Positions 11,828-21,881 of a stretch of 64,000 nucleotides of DNA are shown here, one piece after another. The notes below the pieces were generated by a model. It was not told the origin of the DNA and did not search any database. It was given only the letters and a program-made list of their open reading frames with translations. Position 1 is the first letter of the stretch; the number at the start of each line of letters is the position of its first letter. The position numbers and the translations under genes were made by a program. The stretch comes from Ophiobolus disseminans (taxonomy: Eukaryota > Ascomycota > Dothideomycetes > Pleosporales > Phaeosphaeriaceae). Location: positions 310,001-374,000 of the forward strand of contig MU006237.1 of assembly GCA_010093685.1 (NCBI GenBank), in the 5' to 3' direction.

Positions 11828-14069
11828 ATGCCTTACACTCCGCCTTCCCAGCGGTCACCGGCCTCCTCCAAGACTAACAGTCCTATCCTCAGTCGCAACC
11901 ATTCTTACGTTGAGTCGACCCCACGGACAGCCGTCGCCTCGCAGCGACCAGCGCTGCCACGGTCTGTCTCGTCCACGTCGTATTTGCATAAGCAACGACG
12001 CACGCCCTCAACTGCCACCGCCGACAACACCGCCGCGAACGGCCATGGTATCAACGGCGATGCAGACGCGGCATCCGATGTCAGCCGTTCTCGCGGGTCC
12101 TCCATCAATGGTAGCATCCGCCAGTCTCCCTCTCCTGTGAACGATCTTCTGATTCCGTCAGGTGCGGTGACGACCCCCCCAGACTCCTCGGACGATGACG
12201 AGCGAGGACGCAGCGCCGGCAACCTGCGGGAACTTCAACATGCGTTGCAACACATCCATGTCAAGAGAGTTCCCTCGCCTGCTCGCGAAGGAGTCAATGG
12301 AACGCCTAACAACACACCACAACCGATGACTGCAGTCCGCTCACTCTCCGCTGAGGCCCGCAAGATTTCCCACTCCCGATCATCGAGCGAGATAATGTTG
12401 TCTAAGCATGTCATGCACCCTATCAACACCGATCCTGTCATCAGCTCTACGGATGGTAGCGACTCAGAAGACGACGAGCTTCTCATAAAACCACCGCTAC
12501 TTCGCAAGAAGTCTGGGGAACTAGTGAAGCCGGCGCTCCGCCCACCGTCGCGACGACGTCCTTCCAGCATGCCCGGCACACCGACCTACTCGAAGGCTGT
12601 CCACTTCAACGAGGACATGGAGCAGGTGCGACACTTCCTCCAAGTCGACCGCCCCATCGCCGTCAGCGCAGGATCATCCCCTGTTGAGACGTACGATAGT
12701 GAAACAGAATACCCCTTCGCGGAAGACACACGCAACAAGGCTCCTGAGTGGGAGATTAAGCTTACCAACTTCCCTTCATCCGACACCTACGAGCGTCAAA
12801 CGGCACCAGTCCGCGTAGAACGCATCTTCCTTGCTTCTGATCATCAGACTCTGGTTGGCAACATCGCATGCGCGAACATCGCTTTCCACAAGTTTGTTGT
12901 CGCTCGGTTCACTCTCGACTACTGGAAGACCACTTCCGAAGTCGTTGCAGAGTTCAACCATGATGTGCGCAAGAAGCAAAAGGATGATGGTTATGATCGC
13001 TTCAACTTCAACATCAAGCTAGCTGATCAGGCGAACCTTGAGTCGAAGACTATGTTGCTGTGCGTTCGTTACAACGTCAATGGTCAAGATTTCTGGGACA
13101 ACAACAACTCCATGAACTACCAGGTTGACTTTACCAAGAAGGTCAAGCAGCGAGAGAGCAAACGTTCGAATGGTGGTCTGGGCGCTATCCCTCGCAGCCG
13201 GCACGCGCCTCTTGCACCGCGACCAAGGTCTATGCCGCCGTCCTCCGATGATGAGTTTGGCCATGATTTCGAGAACAAGTTCCATTTTGGCAGTCCTCGC
13301 TCGGTTGTCCTCTCCGACTCTCCCAGCACTACGATTCGCCTGAAGCCAAAAAGCAAGCGTGGCAGCCTGTTCCCAAATCAGGCTTCGAGTCGCCCCAACG
13401 TGAGCCAGGCTTTCTCGTCTCGCTATGACTTTGGTGCTTCCCTTTCTGCTGCGCTGTCGACAGCTCAGACAGCCCTTGGCGACCGCAGTGGTCTCAAGGT
13501 CAACACCTCGGACAACATGACCAACGGTTATTTCGACCGCCCGGCCCAGGTTACCAAGGCACAGACGACTGGCGCGCCTGTTCCTGGCACCCGTCCCGAT
13601 TCCATGTCCTCTGAGAAACCGGGTCTCCAGTCCGCGGAATACAACGAGTTGATCCAGAAGTTTTGCTTTGTACGTTCTCAACCTCCACATGCAGAGAGAC
13701 TGGCCTAGACGGAGACTAATACGCACCCAGTTCGGCACACCATCCGGCAAAATAACACCACCCGCTGACCCACCTGCCACGACCTCGCAGAACGACGGCA
13801 CTGTCGAGCTTGTGCTAAACAACGGCTATGGAAGCAACTCGTCTGCGACCAGTAGCCCTCCTTCTCCCGCTATGTCCCTTCTTGTCGACGGTGCTAGTGA
13901 TTCGAGGCCCTCAAGAACGCCGTCGCCCTTCTTGTCCCGCTCGACCTCGCCAGGCCCAGTTACGGGCTCTGGTCCAGAAGACCTCATCGCCTCTCAATAC
14001 CAATATGGCTACAACATGCCCGGCGGTATGTTCCACGAACGCAGCCACACCCCTCAAGCATGCGTATGA
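11828..14069 (+). CDS. GAC1: Glycogen-targeting protein phosphatase 1 regulatory subunit, CBM21 (GAC1-like)
   Basis: Exons 11828-13669 and 13731-14069 are joined by a 61-nt phase-0 intron with GTACGT donor, ACTAAT branch and CCCAG acceptor. The product is 726 residues. The N-terminal third is Ser/Pro-rich and disordered, with many likely phosphosites. Residues about 256-260 (KAVHF) form an RVxF-type docking motif for the PP1 catalytic subunit. Residues about 305-438 are a CBM21 carbohydrate-binding module, with the family signatures around FHKFVVARFTLDYW and the closing QDFWDNNN...NYQVDF. The C-terminus is again Ser/Pro-rich. Proteins of this plan (yeast Gac1, Pig1; animal PPP1R3) bring PP1 to glycogen to activate glycogen synthase. 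Which yeast paralogue it corresponds to cannot be settled here. Confidence 0.9.
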
Positions 14070-15105
14070 GCTTGTGACAACAACCCATCCCTCGCATAAC
14101 GAATCTCCTTGGACACGAAGAAACGCTTACGACCTGACGGACGACGATGAGTGGAGCGGATGTTGTACTCACCATGCAACGGAGCGCTCACGAATCTTCT
14201 TTCACACGGTACGAATCGTCATTGTGCGTGCGCCCGGCGGTTTTGTTCTTCACGACGTCCCTTCCATGACAGTCGCTCTTTCCCGCATACTCAAGGCGGC
14301 TTCTTTGCTGCATTTTCCGGTCCGGTCTTTCTTGCATGTCCTTTTTAGCCGGTGTTCCAGGTCTTTACAACGGCGTATCTTCGGCTCTTCATATCTCTAC
14401 CTGATCTTTCACTAACCATAGAATGGTTGTAATGCTCTTTTCAATGAGCAATTCCACTCTGGGCCTCGGCGTTATCCTCAGTCGTTTCTAGGCTCGTGGG
14501 TTGCAAAAGTGTTTTGTTTTTGGTGTTGCATTTTCAGCGATTCTCTATTCTTGTCGGTCGACCGATCGGTTGGCCGTCGCGTTACACGGGTGGTAGGCAA
14601 GCGTGAGGAGAGCGAGCTGTTGCAGTCGGTTATAAATTGTCGGACCGTGGTGTCTTTCGCTGTATATTGCTACTCGGCGCTTGGAAAGGGATTGGGAGAC
14701 GGGACGAGATATCGGTCGAGGGTGATGGTTTGCTCAACGCGAGCAGCTGAGCCCTAAATACCACATCAAATGCCAAAAACATCACATATCCTCATTTTAT
14801 TCTGCCCCCCTGCATAACAACGCACCTTGTGAGCAATCCTTCGCGCCGTCTTTGGGCCAATTGCAACGCCGAAGCGGCCGGCATCGTGACTTCTCGGCGC
14901 CATGTGATGTGTTGCGAAGTCCCCAGGGCCTGCGCAGCCGCTCACCGCCTGCCACTTTCTGACAAGCGATTGGACCCTGACATGCAGCGAGCCGTTGCGC
15001 TCCAACACCAGCCCGGCACACGCTTCTTCACGACAACCCTTCCTCGGCCCAACCTCGACCGAACCTCCCCGTCGTCGTCGTCGTCGGCGTCCCACGTGCC
15101 CGCCC
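14070..15105. other. Intergenic: 3' flank of GAC1-like gene and promoter of EBP-like gene
   Basis: About 1 kb between two same-strand genes. A CGT-repeat patch (gtcgtcgtcgtcgtcgg) lies just before the EBP-like ATG. No additional gene is supported. Confidence 0.5.
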
Positions 15106-16413
15106 ATGTCTTTCTTCAGCAGCAAGAAGCCGGTCCCGCCTCCGCCTCCTCCCCCCCTTCCCCGCTCCGGTCCCCAAATCGACACCACGACTATAACATC
15201 GCTGCTGGCTGTACTTGCGCTCCTGGGCGGCGCGTACTATGCGTCCACAAAAGTTCTACCCAAGACGGTGTCGCTCAAGACGCGTGTGCTGTTTGTGTGG
15301 CACTTCTTCGATGCATTGATACACTTCGTCTTCGAAGGGTCGTTCCTCTACAACTGTTTCTTCGTGTCCTACTCCCTCCCAACCTCCTTTTCCGCCGCGT
15401 CCGCACGCAGCATCACGCTCTTCACACCTCCCGACGTGTACTGGCTCGGTCGGGAGAAGCTGTTGTACGGCGCGAATTACGGGACAGGGCCGTTCAGTCG
15501 GCTGTGGCAGGAGTACGCGAAGGCGGATCGGCGGTGGGGCGGGACGGACTTGACGGTTGTGTGTTTGGAGGTGTTGACGGTGTGCGTGGCGGGGCCGTTG
15601 GCGTGTTGGGTTTGTTGGCTGTTGAGTAAGGATGAGAGGAAGGGGGGGTTGAAGAAGTGGTTTTGGATGGTGGTGTTGGCGACGGGGGAGATATATGGAG
15701 GTGAGTCACATTGCTCCCAGTTTGCTGGTTAGAGAGGGGATTGGATTGGAAGAGGTGTGATGGGGCTGCACGATTGGTGAGGCGTGTATATGTGGGTCTC
15801 CTTTGTTGAGACGAGGTGCGGTGCTGTGTTGTGCGGGTACCTGTTTCGTTCGAGTCTGTGGCTGACACGTGGTTCACCGCGCTTTTTAGGCTGGATGACT
15901 TTTGCGCCTGAGTGGTTTACTGGCAGCCCGAATCTCGACACGTCGAATTGGATGTATCTGTAAGTTTGCACTCTCATCCTCCCACCCTCCACATTGCGAC
16001 TACCTGTCTCTCCAGTCCATCGCCATAAAACACACCAGCTCCCATCATCGCATACACGTCAATCCCCCCCCGTCCCATCCCTTCCTCACACACCCCATCC
16101 CAACACTCCCGTCCCTTCGCCATGTGCGCTGTCCCTGCATATGCGCTGGCGGGCGGCGCCGCGGACCCACTTTTCATAACACGACCCACACCGCAACTCC
16201 AAACACCGAATATCCACCACAAACACTACAACCATCACCTGCATATCTCATAACAAACTAACACGACATAGCTGGCTGTATCTCATCTTCTTCAACGGCT
16301 TGTGGGTCGTTTTCCCGCTCTGGATCTTGTGGGAGGCATACAGTGCCATGAGCTCGGCCATGAGTCAGACGGAGATGGTGGACTTGGTGAATTATTTGAA
16401 GAAGGACGACTGA
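15106..16413 (+). CDS. EBP/EXPERA-domain protein, sterol delta8-delta7 isomerase-like (3 exons)
   Basis: Exons 15106-15700, 15890-15959 and 16272-16413 have consistent phases (GTGAGT/TTTTAG, GTAAGT/CATAG). They give 268 residues. After a Pro-rich cytosolic leader there is one membrane segment (TSLLAVLALLGGAYYA). The emopamil-binding-protein core follows, with FFDALIHFVFEGSFLYNCF, WQEYAKADRRW, a membrane segment from TVVCLEVLTV and GEIYGGWMTFAPEW. The last segment is WLYLIFFNGLWVVFPLWILWEAY. The conserved His and Glu of the H-x3-E motif and the downstream Glu/Trp positions of the family are present. EBP proteins isomerise the delta8 double bond of sterols in the ER; most fungi use unrelated ERG2 for this, so the fungal EBP-like proteins may have a different sterol or lipid substrate. 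Intron 2 (312 nt) is unusually long for this window. Confidence 0.85.
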
Positions 16414-16789
16414 ATGGGATGTGCTGTATGGTCATATTCGAAAAGAATTAAGGAAAAGAAGTAGTGATTGAATGAATTTGAGTGTTGGAGTGCGGCGGTC
16501 TTCGATGTGAGCGTGAGGTTCGTATGTTGGGAAGTCAGGTTTGCGGATTTTGACGCTTGGAGTAGTGAGCAGTCTGTATTATGCACGTCGCGAAATTGTC
16601 CTGGTGGTCAAGGCCACCGACTATCATGCCCTTGCCGCTAACTGAGCATTGGACTCTTTGCGTAGCTGCGCATTGTCCATCAGCCGTGCTCGTTGGTGCT
16701 TGTTGGTACAGTCACTTGCTGAGAAGTATCAGAGTAGACTCATGGAGAGGTGTTGCTCATTGCTGCGATGGTGAGTTTTAGGTTTAAGG

Positions 16790-16796
16790 TATAAAT
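16790..16796 (+). promoter_or_regulatory. TATA box of array member A
   Basis: TATAAAT lies 74 nt upstream of the ATG at 16870. Similar TATA elements precede most members of the 16.8-25.4 kb array. Confidence 0.45.
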
Positions 16797-16869
16797 GTCG
16801 TGCTTTACCGGTATGTGTGTTCTCCACTTCAACAAATTTTTCCTCTTGTAATCGACAACATCGAACAAC

Positions 16870-17509
16870 ATGTCACATACTGTACACGGAGGAGAATATG
16901 TGCCAGCTACAAATGCGTCCCAAAAAGCTAAGCCGACTACTGCTGCGTCCGTGAAAATACTTCCCAATTTCTCGTTAGCAACGAAGTGCTGGAGAATCAT
17001 CTACCAAGGCCCCCGAAGCGGTGGCTTCCACCAAACCTTAATTTTAGAGAAGGCTTCACCGGAAGCATGCATCTTGCGGGAACAATCTATAGTCTCCGCT
17101 GTGGTGGCTGGTATGTCTACAGCTGTGAGAACACAAAGGAGGAATGTAAGCTCCACGATGGTAGCCTCGTAAGATCGGGTCCGAAAGACAGTCCAATTTT
17201 CGGAGCTGAATGGAATTGGGCAACAAAAGGATGTGAGTCGGCACCGAGACTTAAGCATCAAGTACATCTAACAGCGATGCAGTGGTGCAAGAGTTTGAGA
17301 AGATGGAAGATGTATGCCATGATCCTGGTAAGTGGGAGGAGATTCCTGTGGATGAGGACAGCCAGCAGGGTGGGGAGATTCCCGTGGATGGGAAAGTTCA
17401 AGAGGGTGAGGAGATACCTTTGGATGAGAAAAGTCAGGATGGTGAGGCGTGTTCCACGTGTGGAAGGCGCGGTGCGAAGTTAGGATTAGAAAAGCAAAAT
17501 ACGAAATAA
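16870..17509 (+). pseudogene. Array member A of unknown W-x-T family, frameshifted
   Basis: From the ATG at 16870 the frame reads into CWRIIYQGPRSGG, the family N-terminal motif (Trp-x-Ile-x-aromatic). The rest of the domain continues one frame over as EGFTGSMHL, CGGWYVYSC, LHDGSLV and ends in WNWATKG at 17232. I find no GT-AG pair long enough to join the two frames, so a frameshift near 17010-17055 is likely, unless it is a sequence error. A 50-nt intron (17233-17282, GTGAGT...GCAG) then joins to an acidic exon to 17509, starting Leu-Val-Gln as in other members. That exon carries three 12-residue repeats (EEIPVDEDSQQG-like) and a late C-x2-C. No signal peptide and no known domain. Function unknown. 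Confidence 0.55.
17336..17444 (+). repeat. Three tandem ~36-bp repeats in last exon of member A
   Basis: Units starting ggagatt(c)c(c)tgtggatg recur at about 17340, 17376 and 17411 and encode EIP(V/L)D-x3-(S/V)Q-(Q/E/D)G. They are diverged at the DNA level but preserve the protein pattern, implying past selection on the acidic tail. Confidence 0.6.
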
Positions 17510-17674
17510 CTTCTTTAGTCACGAGCTTCAACAACATTCACTTTTTTCGCACATGTCAAGATGTTGAGCGTCCTGCTCACTAGTCACATGTAAAAAGTGA
17601 CATGCCACAGTCATGAGCGAATACTACAACGGTGAGTCGTATACTTGTGAGTATGAATGTCCTACTTGTGCGCG

Positions 17675-17683
17675 CATATAAGA
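17675..17683 (+). promoter_or_regulatory. TATA box of array member B
   Basis: CATATAAGA lies about 100 nt upstream of the member B ATG at 17779. Confidence 0.35.
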
Positions 17684-17778
17684 CCTGTAGCACCACGTTT
17701 AAACTTCAACAGCAGTTCGTTCTCTCAGCTGCACTTGAATTTTCAACAAAGAACTCGTGTATTGTGGATAAGACAGCA

Positions 17779-18241
17779 ATGATGCCAATGGTAGATAGCT
17801 CAATGGGCCCGAGACCGGAACCTAGATTCTCACGCGATACAACAGGCTGGAAAGTCACACACCCAACAGATGAAGGCTACACAGGACATTCAAATTACGC
17901 CGAACAAATTTACGAAGACTTTGTGGTTGATAAGATGTTTCCCGCCTGGGATGTTGAAGAATCCGACAAAACGGAGAAAGATTGCAGAAGCCTAGATGGT
18001 GGAATCACTAGGGTGGGAACCGATGATCAGGACGATTGCTTTGAGGCCTACAATTGGGTGACGAAGGAGCGTGAGTGGGCATCAATACCCACACCACCTA
18101 CATTTTTATGTTGATGACGGTAAATATGTAGTCAAATATTCGAGTATGAGATCGTGGGGCGCTACCGAAGAGGAGCTCGAGGACGAGATTGCCTTCGATG
18201 AGGGTCTCTTCGAGAGCACGTACTCATTTCCCCCTTTTTAG
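17779..18241 (+). CDS. Array member B of unknown W-x-T family (2 exons)
   Basis: Exons 17779-18070 and 18132-18241 are joined by a 61-nt phase-1 intron (GTGAGT...TGTAG) and give 133 residues. Exon 1 shows the full family order: W-K-V-T-H, then D-E-G-Y-T-G, a helix-like segment (YAEQIYEDFVV), P-A-W-D-V, D-G-G-I and the closing Y-N-W-V-T-K-E. The split codon after the intron gives Leu, as in its neighbours. Exon 2 is acidic and ends FESTYSFPPF. No signal peptide, transmembrane segment or recognised domain is visible, so the protein is probably intracellular. It is one of four apparently intact copies in the array. Confidence 0.65.
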
Positions 18242-18735
18242 GTAAGAAGAGGAAATGTGTCGAAGAGCATGAGGACGTCGAAGACCTTAGGGATGTCAAA
18301 AGGCAGAAGATGATATAGAAGGTGGGAAGGGCGAGGATGGTGACGAGGGCACTGGATGCGAGACTTCCAAGGTTGGAGGGTGGAAAAATCTTTTAGGCTT
18401 GTCAAGTAGTCAGATTTTCGTGAACGGTGTAATTCTAAGTACAGTTTGTTATTGTACTTCACGCATAGACCAAGTGCTGCGCGTGTTGCAATCAGGTACT
18501 TTGTATCACCACGCATGGCTCGCCACCTGTGCTAAGCATCGCAACGCGCACAATATCCCAACGCACGTTCATCACAAACAATTAATAACACAACTCAATG
18601 TTGGAGATGACTCAATACAGAGTTGTCTTCGATATGTCCTGCCTCCTCATTTACATCCACCATTCAACCATCCACTCTTCAGTCCGCGCTTCCAACCACT
18701 GAACTCACGCGAACCATTCATATTTCCTCTTCACT
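18242..18735. other. Intergenic within the array
   Basis: Begins with a short open segment (GKKRKCVEEHEDVEDLRD...) directly after the member B stop. It could be a former extra exon of B but is in a different phase and lacks a usable intron. The rest is pyrimidine-rich upstream sequence of member C, with no clear TATA. Confidence 0.4.
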
Positions 18736-19098
18736 ATGTGGTTTGTCTGGCCCGCACGAAAACCCACCCCAGATCTTTGGGCAATCGAATACCCCACTAG
18801 GCAAGAAGGTTACACCAACAGCAAGGACCTGTGCAACGAAGTATTGGATAAAATGCGCAACGCGGGCTGGCGTCCATGCGGGACCCGGCTCGCCGTCAGC
18901 GATGCTATGCAACGCGATGGACTTTTAGTCATGATTGGGAAGAAGTGGGTTACTAAGGGGTGTAAGTTGAGTGTGCAAATGATGCTGAATCTGCGATGAG
19001 GCTGACGTGAGGAAGTGACAGATAAATCGAGGAAGGCGATACCCAAATTTAAGGAGAAGATGACGGAAGATCGTTCTTCGGCGGAGTTGGTGTTGTGA
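18736..19098 (+). CDS. Array member C of unknown W-x-T family (2 exons)
   Basis: Exons 18736-18961 and 19022-19098 with a 60-nt phase-1 intron (GTAAGT...GACAG) give 100 residues, the most compact complete copy. Motifs in order: L-W-A-I-E-Y-P, E-G-Y-T-N-S-K-D-L, A-G-W-R-P-C-G, R-D-G-L-L-V, K-K-W-V-T-K-G, then the intron. The short Lys/Arg-rich exon 2 encodes YKSRKAIPKFKEKM and a few more residues. The NSKDL element is almost identical to NSKEL of member G, and E-G-Y-T-N-S aligns with E-G-F-T-G-S of member A. This copy is a good reference for the family. No secretion signal or known domain. Confidence 0.68.
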
Positions 19099-19283
19099 AA
19101 GTTGTCAGTGCTCTGATAGTGTGACATGAACTTTGGTTCAGTGGGTTATGTACTACTATCCTCGGTTCATGTGCTGCGCTTTGCGGTGATGCGGCCCCGG
19201 GCGTTCACCATGAGCAGTCAATACCTAGTAAGCAGTCATACCTGATACAAATGCAGAGTCCACAATGACTGTGATCAGGAGAG

Positions 19284-19290
19284 TATAAAT
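19284..19290 (+). promoter_or_regulatory. TATA box upstream of broken member D
   Basis: TATAAAT in the context gagtataaattcaacc. It lies unusually far (over 300 nt) from the surviving coding segment of member D. Confidence 0.35.
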
Positions 19291-20013
19291 TCAACCTGCA
19301 CGTATGAAACCGCTTTGCACAATACACCAAACACATCAATTCCCATAAGTACTAAGAAAATCCTATTCACCAGCGACATCTGAATCCTTTGACCCTTTCT
19401 TTTAAGCATCATTATTTAGGCACTCATCTATACACTCATCAGTGACTTCTGACTCCCACCCACATCATATATATGTTTATTGTACGCGACGGCTCCGTGA
19501 AACCTTTCTTACCAGCCTAGTATCACTCTTTATCACACATACTATCTTATCAACCAGTCTTCTATAGCGTTATAAACGTCTTACCAAGGTCGTGGAAAAC
19601 GCCGCAATAGGGCCATTGTGAATCAAATTCCCCTTAAAAGCGTATGATTATAAGGACAATGATGAAGGCGGATCGTTCAAAGTCGAAGTTAAACCGTATC
19701 TTGAGGTCAGCTACACAGATATGATACGCATTCTCTTCTATGCAAAGCTACAAATAGCTGAGTTGGAGCATGCGAAGATAACGGCGGAGCAAAGAGCATC
19801 ACAGCAACGATACAAAACTATCAAGAAGCCATACTTGCCAACAATCAAGCCAATCAATCTATGGGCAAAAGCTTGGATTGCAGCCTGTTTTTGGAGTCGT
19901 AGGCTTGGATTGCAGACCTATCAAGCGGCGTATGGGTAGATTGAACTGAAGATTGATTGTTATATAGCTCAAGCCTAGCAAAAGTGAAGTTTCTTGCAGC
20001 GCTCTACTCACAG

Positions 20014-20077
20014 TGGGAAGCAGCACTAGAGAACTACTACTTAGCACACGTGATCTACTTCTCATAAACCGTCACAG
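20014..20077 (+). repeat. Interspersed repeat, copy 1 (partner at 60.23 kb)
   Basis: About 64 bp, including gcacacgtgatctacttct and a following cataa-ccgt-acag, match 60231-60297 at roughly 80% by eye. It lies inside the hAT-like element, just left of the Fot1-like insertion. Confidence 0.55.
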
Positions 20078-20082
20078 ATATA

Positions 20083-21881
20083 AGCTCGGTTGTCTAGTTT
20101 GCGGCCACCCCTAGTTTGCGGCCACCGTGCGCGAATGCGGCCACCGAGCTCAACACGCGATAACTCAACAACGCCGCACTCAATATGGATCCCCATGAGG
20201 AGGCTCTGCAAGGTGCTATCCGCGATCTCGAATCTGGTGTTTTTACGAGCCAGAGGGCAGCTGCCAAGGCTTGGGCAGTCCCTCGGACCTCAATCCAGCG
20301 CAGGCTACAGGGCAGCGTTCCACACGCGATAGCTCATCAGCAACAGCAGCGGTTGACACCTGAACAAGAGTCCTTTATAGTTGACTGGATACTCGAGGAG
20401 GATGCGCGATCTCTGCCTCCATCTCATGCGCGCGTACGAGAGATGGCGACTCGAATACTGAGGCTTGGCGGCGACTACGAGCCTCTCGGCCAGCGATGGA
20501 TCTCCTCCTTCCTTACACGTCAACCTCGAGTTGCCAGCATTGTCGGACAATCGATTGACACCCTAAGAGCTGAGGCTGCGAGTCCTGCTCAGATCCAAGC
20601 GTTCCTAGAGCTCTTCCACCGCACTCGAATTGAGCTCAATATCAGAGTTGAGGACATATGGAATATGGATGAGACTGGCATTGCACTAGGAGTATGTACC
20701 AACTCTCAGGTGATCGCACGAGCTGGCAAGCGCAAGACTTACGTCAAAACTCCAGGCGATCGCGAGTGGGTATCAATCCTTGAGACAATCTCAGCTACTG
20801 GGCAGAAACTGAGGTGTATGGTCATCTTCAAGGGACAGAGCCTACAGACAACGTGGTTCCCATCTGAATTAGTGCCAGACTGGTTCTATACTACCTCTCA
20901 GAATGGATGGACCTTGCATGAGATAGGATCTGAGTGGCTAAGGCGCATATTCATCCCAGAAACTCAGCCTAGCGGCAATCAGTGGAGGATGCTCATACTG
21001 GACGGCCATGGGTCTCACGTTGATATTGAGTTCATGCTGCTCTGCCGTCAGCATAGGATATGGACTATATACCTTCCTCCTCACGCCTCTCATATCCTGC
21101 AGCCTCTAGACCTGGCTCCTTTTAGCGTACTCAAGTCAGGATATAGATCTGAGATCAGATCTCTATCTGCTCTTGATGACGCAGCTCCTATTAAGAAGGA
21201 ACGCTTCATATCCGCATATTATCATGCGCGAGAGACAGGCCTATCTGAGCGCGTTATTCGAGCTGGTTGGAGAGCTACAGGCATCTGCCCATACAACCCT
21301 AGTATAGTCATTCACTCCTCTCAGGTTTCTGCTCGTCCTATCACGCCACCTCCTCCTGCACAGGCTGCGCAGCCTCAATCTCCTGCAGATCTATCCTTCT
21401 CAACCCCAAAGAGAGCTCAGGATATATATCAAGCTCAGCAGCAGCTACTGCGATCAGAATCTCTCTCTCGGGGCACCCGTCTAGTGCTTGGCAAGGCAGG
21501 CAAGGCTATTTCCCTATCAACTGCGCACTCAGCTCAACTGCAGGCTGAGAATCAACGTTTGAAATATCAACTAGAGCAACTTCAGAGTAAGCAGACAAGA
21601 AAGCGAGTCAGAGTTGATCAGAATGAGCGCTTCAGTAATGCTGAGAGTATTAAGGCTGTGATGGAAAGAGCAGCAGCTCAAGTTGCGCGCGCATCAACAA
21701 AGGAGACTCAGAAAGCTGCAAAGGCTGCAGCAGCTCAAGCTGCAGCTCGTACTCTAGACTCTATGTGTACAGAGTTTCAAATATAAGCGTTGTTGTTGAG
21801 TTATCGCGTGTTGAGCTGGGTGGCCGCATTTGCGCACGGTGGCCGCAAACTAGGGGTGGCCGCAAACTAGGCCACCGAGCT
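20083..21881 (+). mobile_element. Fot1/pogo-type DNA transposon, apparently complete
   Basis: The element is 1799 bp and is flanked by TA on both sides (20081-20082, 21882-21883), the tc1/mariner-pogo target duplication. Imperfect terminal inverted repeats of about 90 bp start agctcggt(t/g)g and run inward to the ...gcgataactcaacaac block. Each end holds three copies of tgcggccacc, likely transposase-binding sites. A single open transposase gene lies between the ends. It sits inside the hAT-like element at 19.83-22.17 kb and is therefore the younger insertion. Confidence 0.88.
20185..21786 (+). CDS. Fot1/pogo-family DDD transposase
   Basis: One exon, 533 residues. The N-terminal ~45 residues form a psq-type helix-turn-helix (SQRAAAKAWAVPRTSIQRRL). 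Residues about 55-120 are the CENP-B-type HTH (LTPEQESFIVDWI...). The DDE core follows with catalytic Asp162 in NMDETG, Asp273 in LDGHGSH and Asp309 in QPLDLAPF, i.e. 35 residues between the second and third, as in pogo/Fot1. The C-terminus is Gln/Ala-rich with a coiled-coil-like segment. The frame has no stops or shifts and the length fits the family (about 500-550), so the enzyme may be active. The ATG at 20185 is 102 bp from the left element end. Confidence 0.92.
   Translation: MDPHEEALQGAIRDLESGVFTSQRAAAKAWAVPRTSIQRRLQGSVPHAIAHQQQQRLTPEQESFIVDWILEEDARSLPPSHARVREMATRILRLGGDYEPLGQRWISSFLTRQPRVASIVGQSIDTLRAEAASPAQIQAFLELFHRTRIELNIRVEDIWNMDETGIALGVCTNSQVIARAGKRKTYVKTPGDREWVSILETISATGQKLRCMVIFKGQSLQTTWFPSELVPDWFYTTSQNGWTLHEIGSEWLRRIFIPETQPSGNQWRMLILDGHGSHVDIEFMLLCRQHRIWTIYLPPHASHILQPLDLAPFSVLKSGYRSEIRSLSALDDAAPIKKERFISAYYHARETGLSERVIRAGWRATGICPYNPSIVIHSSQVSARPITPPPPAQAAQPQSPADLSFSTPKRAQDIYQAQQQLLRSESLSRGTRLVLGKAGKAISLSTAHSAQLQAENQRLKYQLEQLQSKQTRKRVRVDQNERFSNAESIKAVMERAAAQVARASTKETQKAAKAAAAQAAARTLDSMCTEFQI

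Noticed and set aside
14829..15629. 266-codon plus-strand frame over the EBP-like first exon
   Set aside because: Out of frame with the recognised EBP domain, low-complexity Arg/Val sequence, no motif.
16990..17060. A 27-nt GT-AG segment that might join the two frames of array member A
   Set aside because: Too short for a fungal intron and it does not restore the correct phase.
18241..18320. Charged open segment after the member B stop as an extra exon
   Set aside because: It would need a 22-nt intron and gives the wrong phase.
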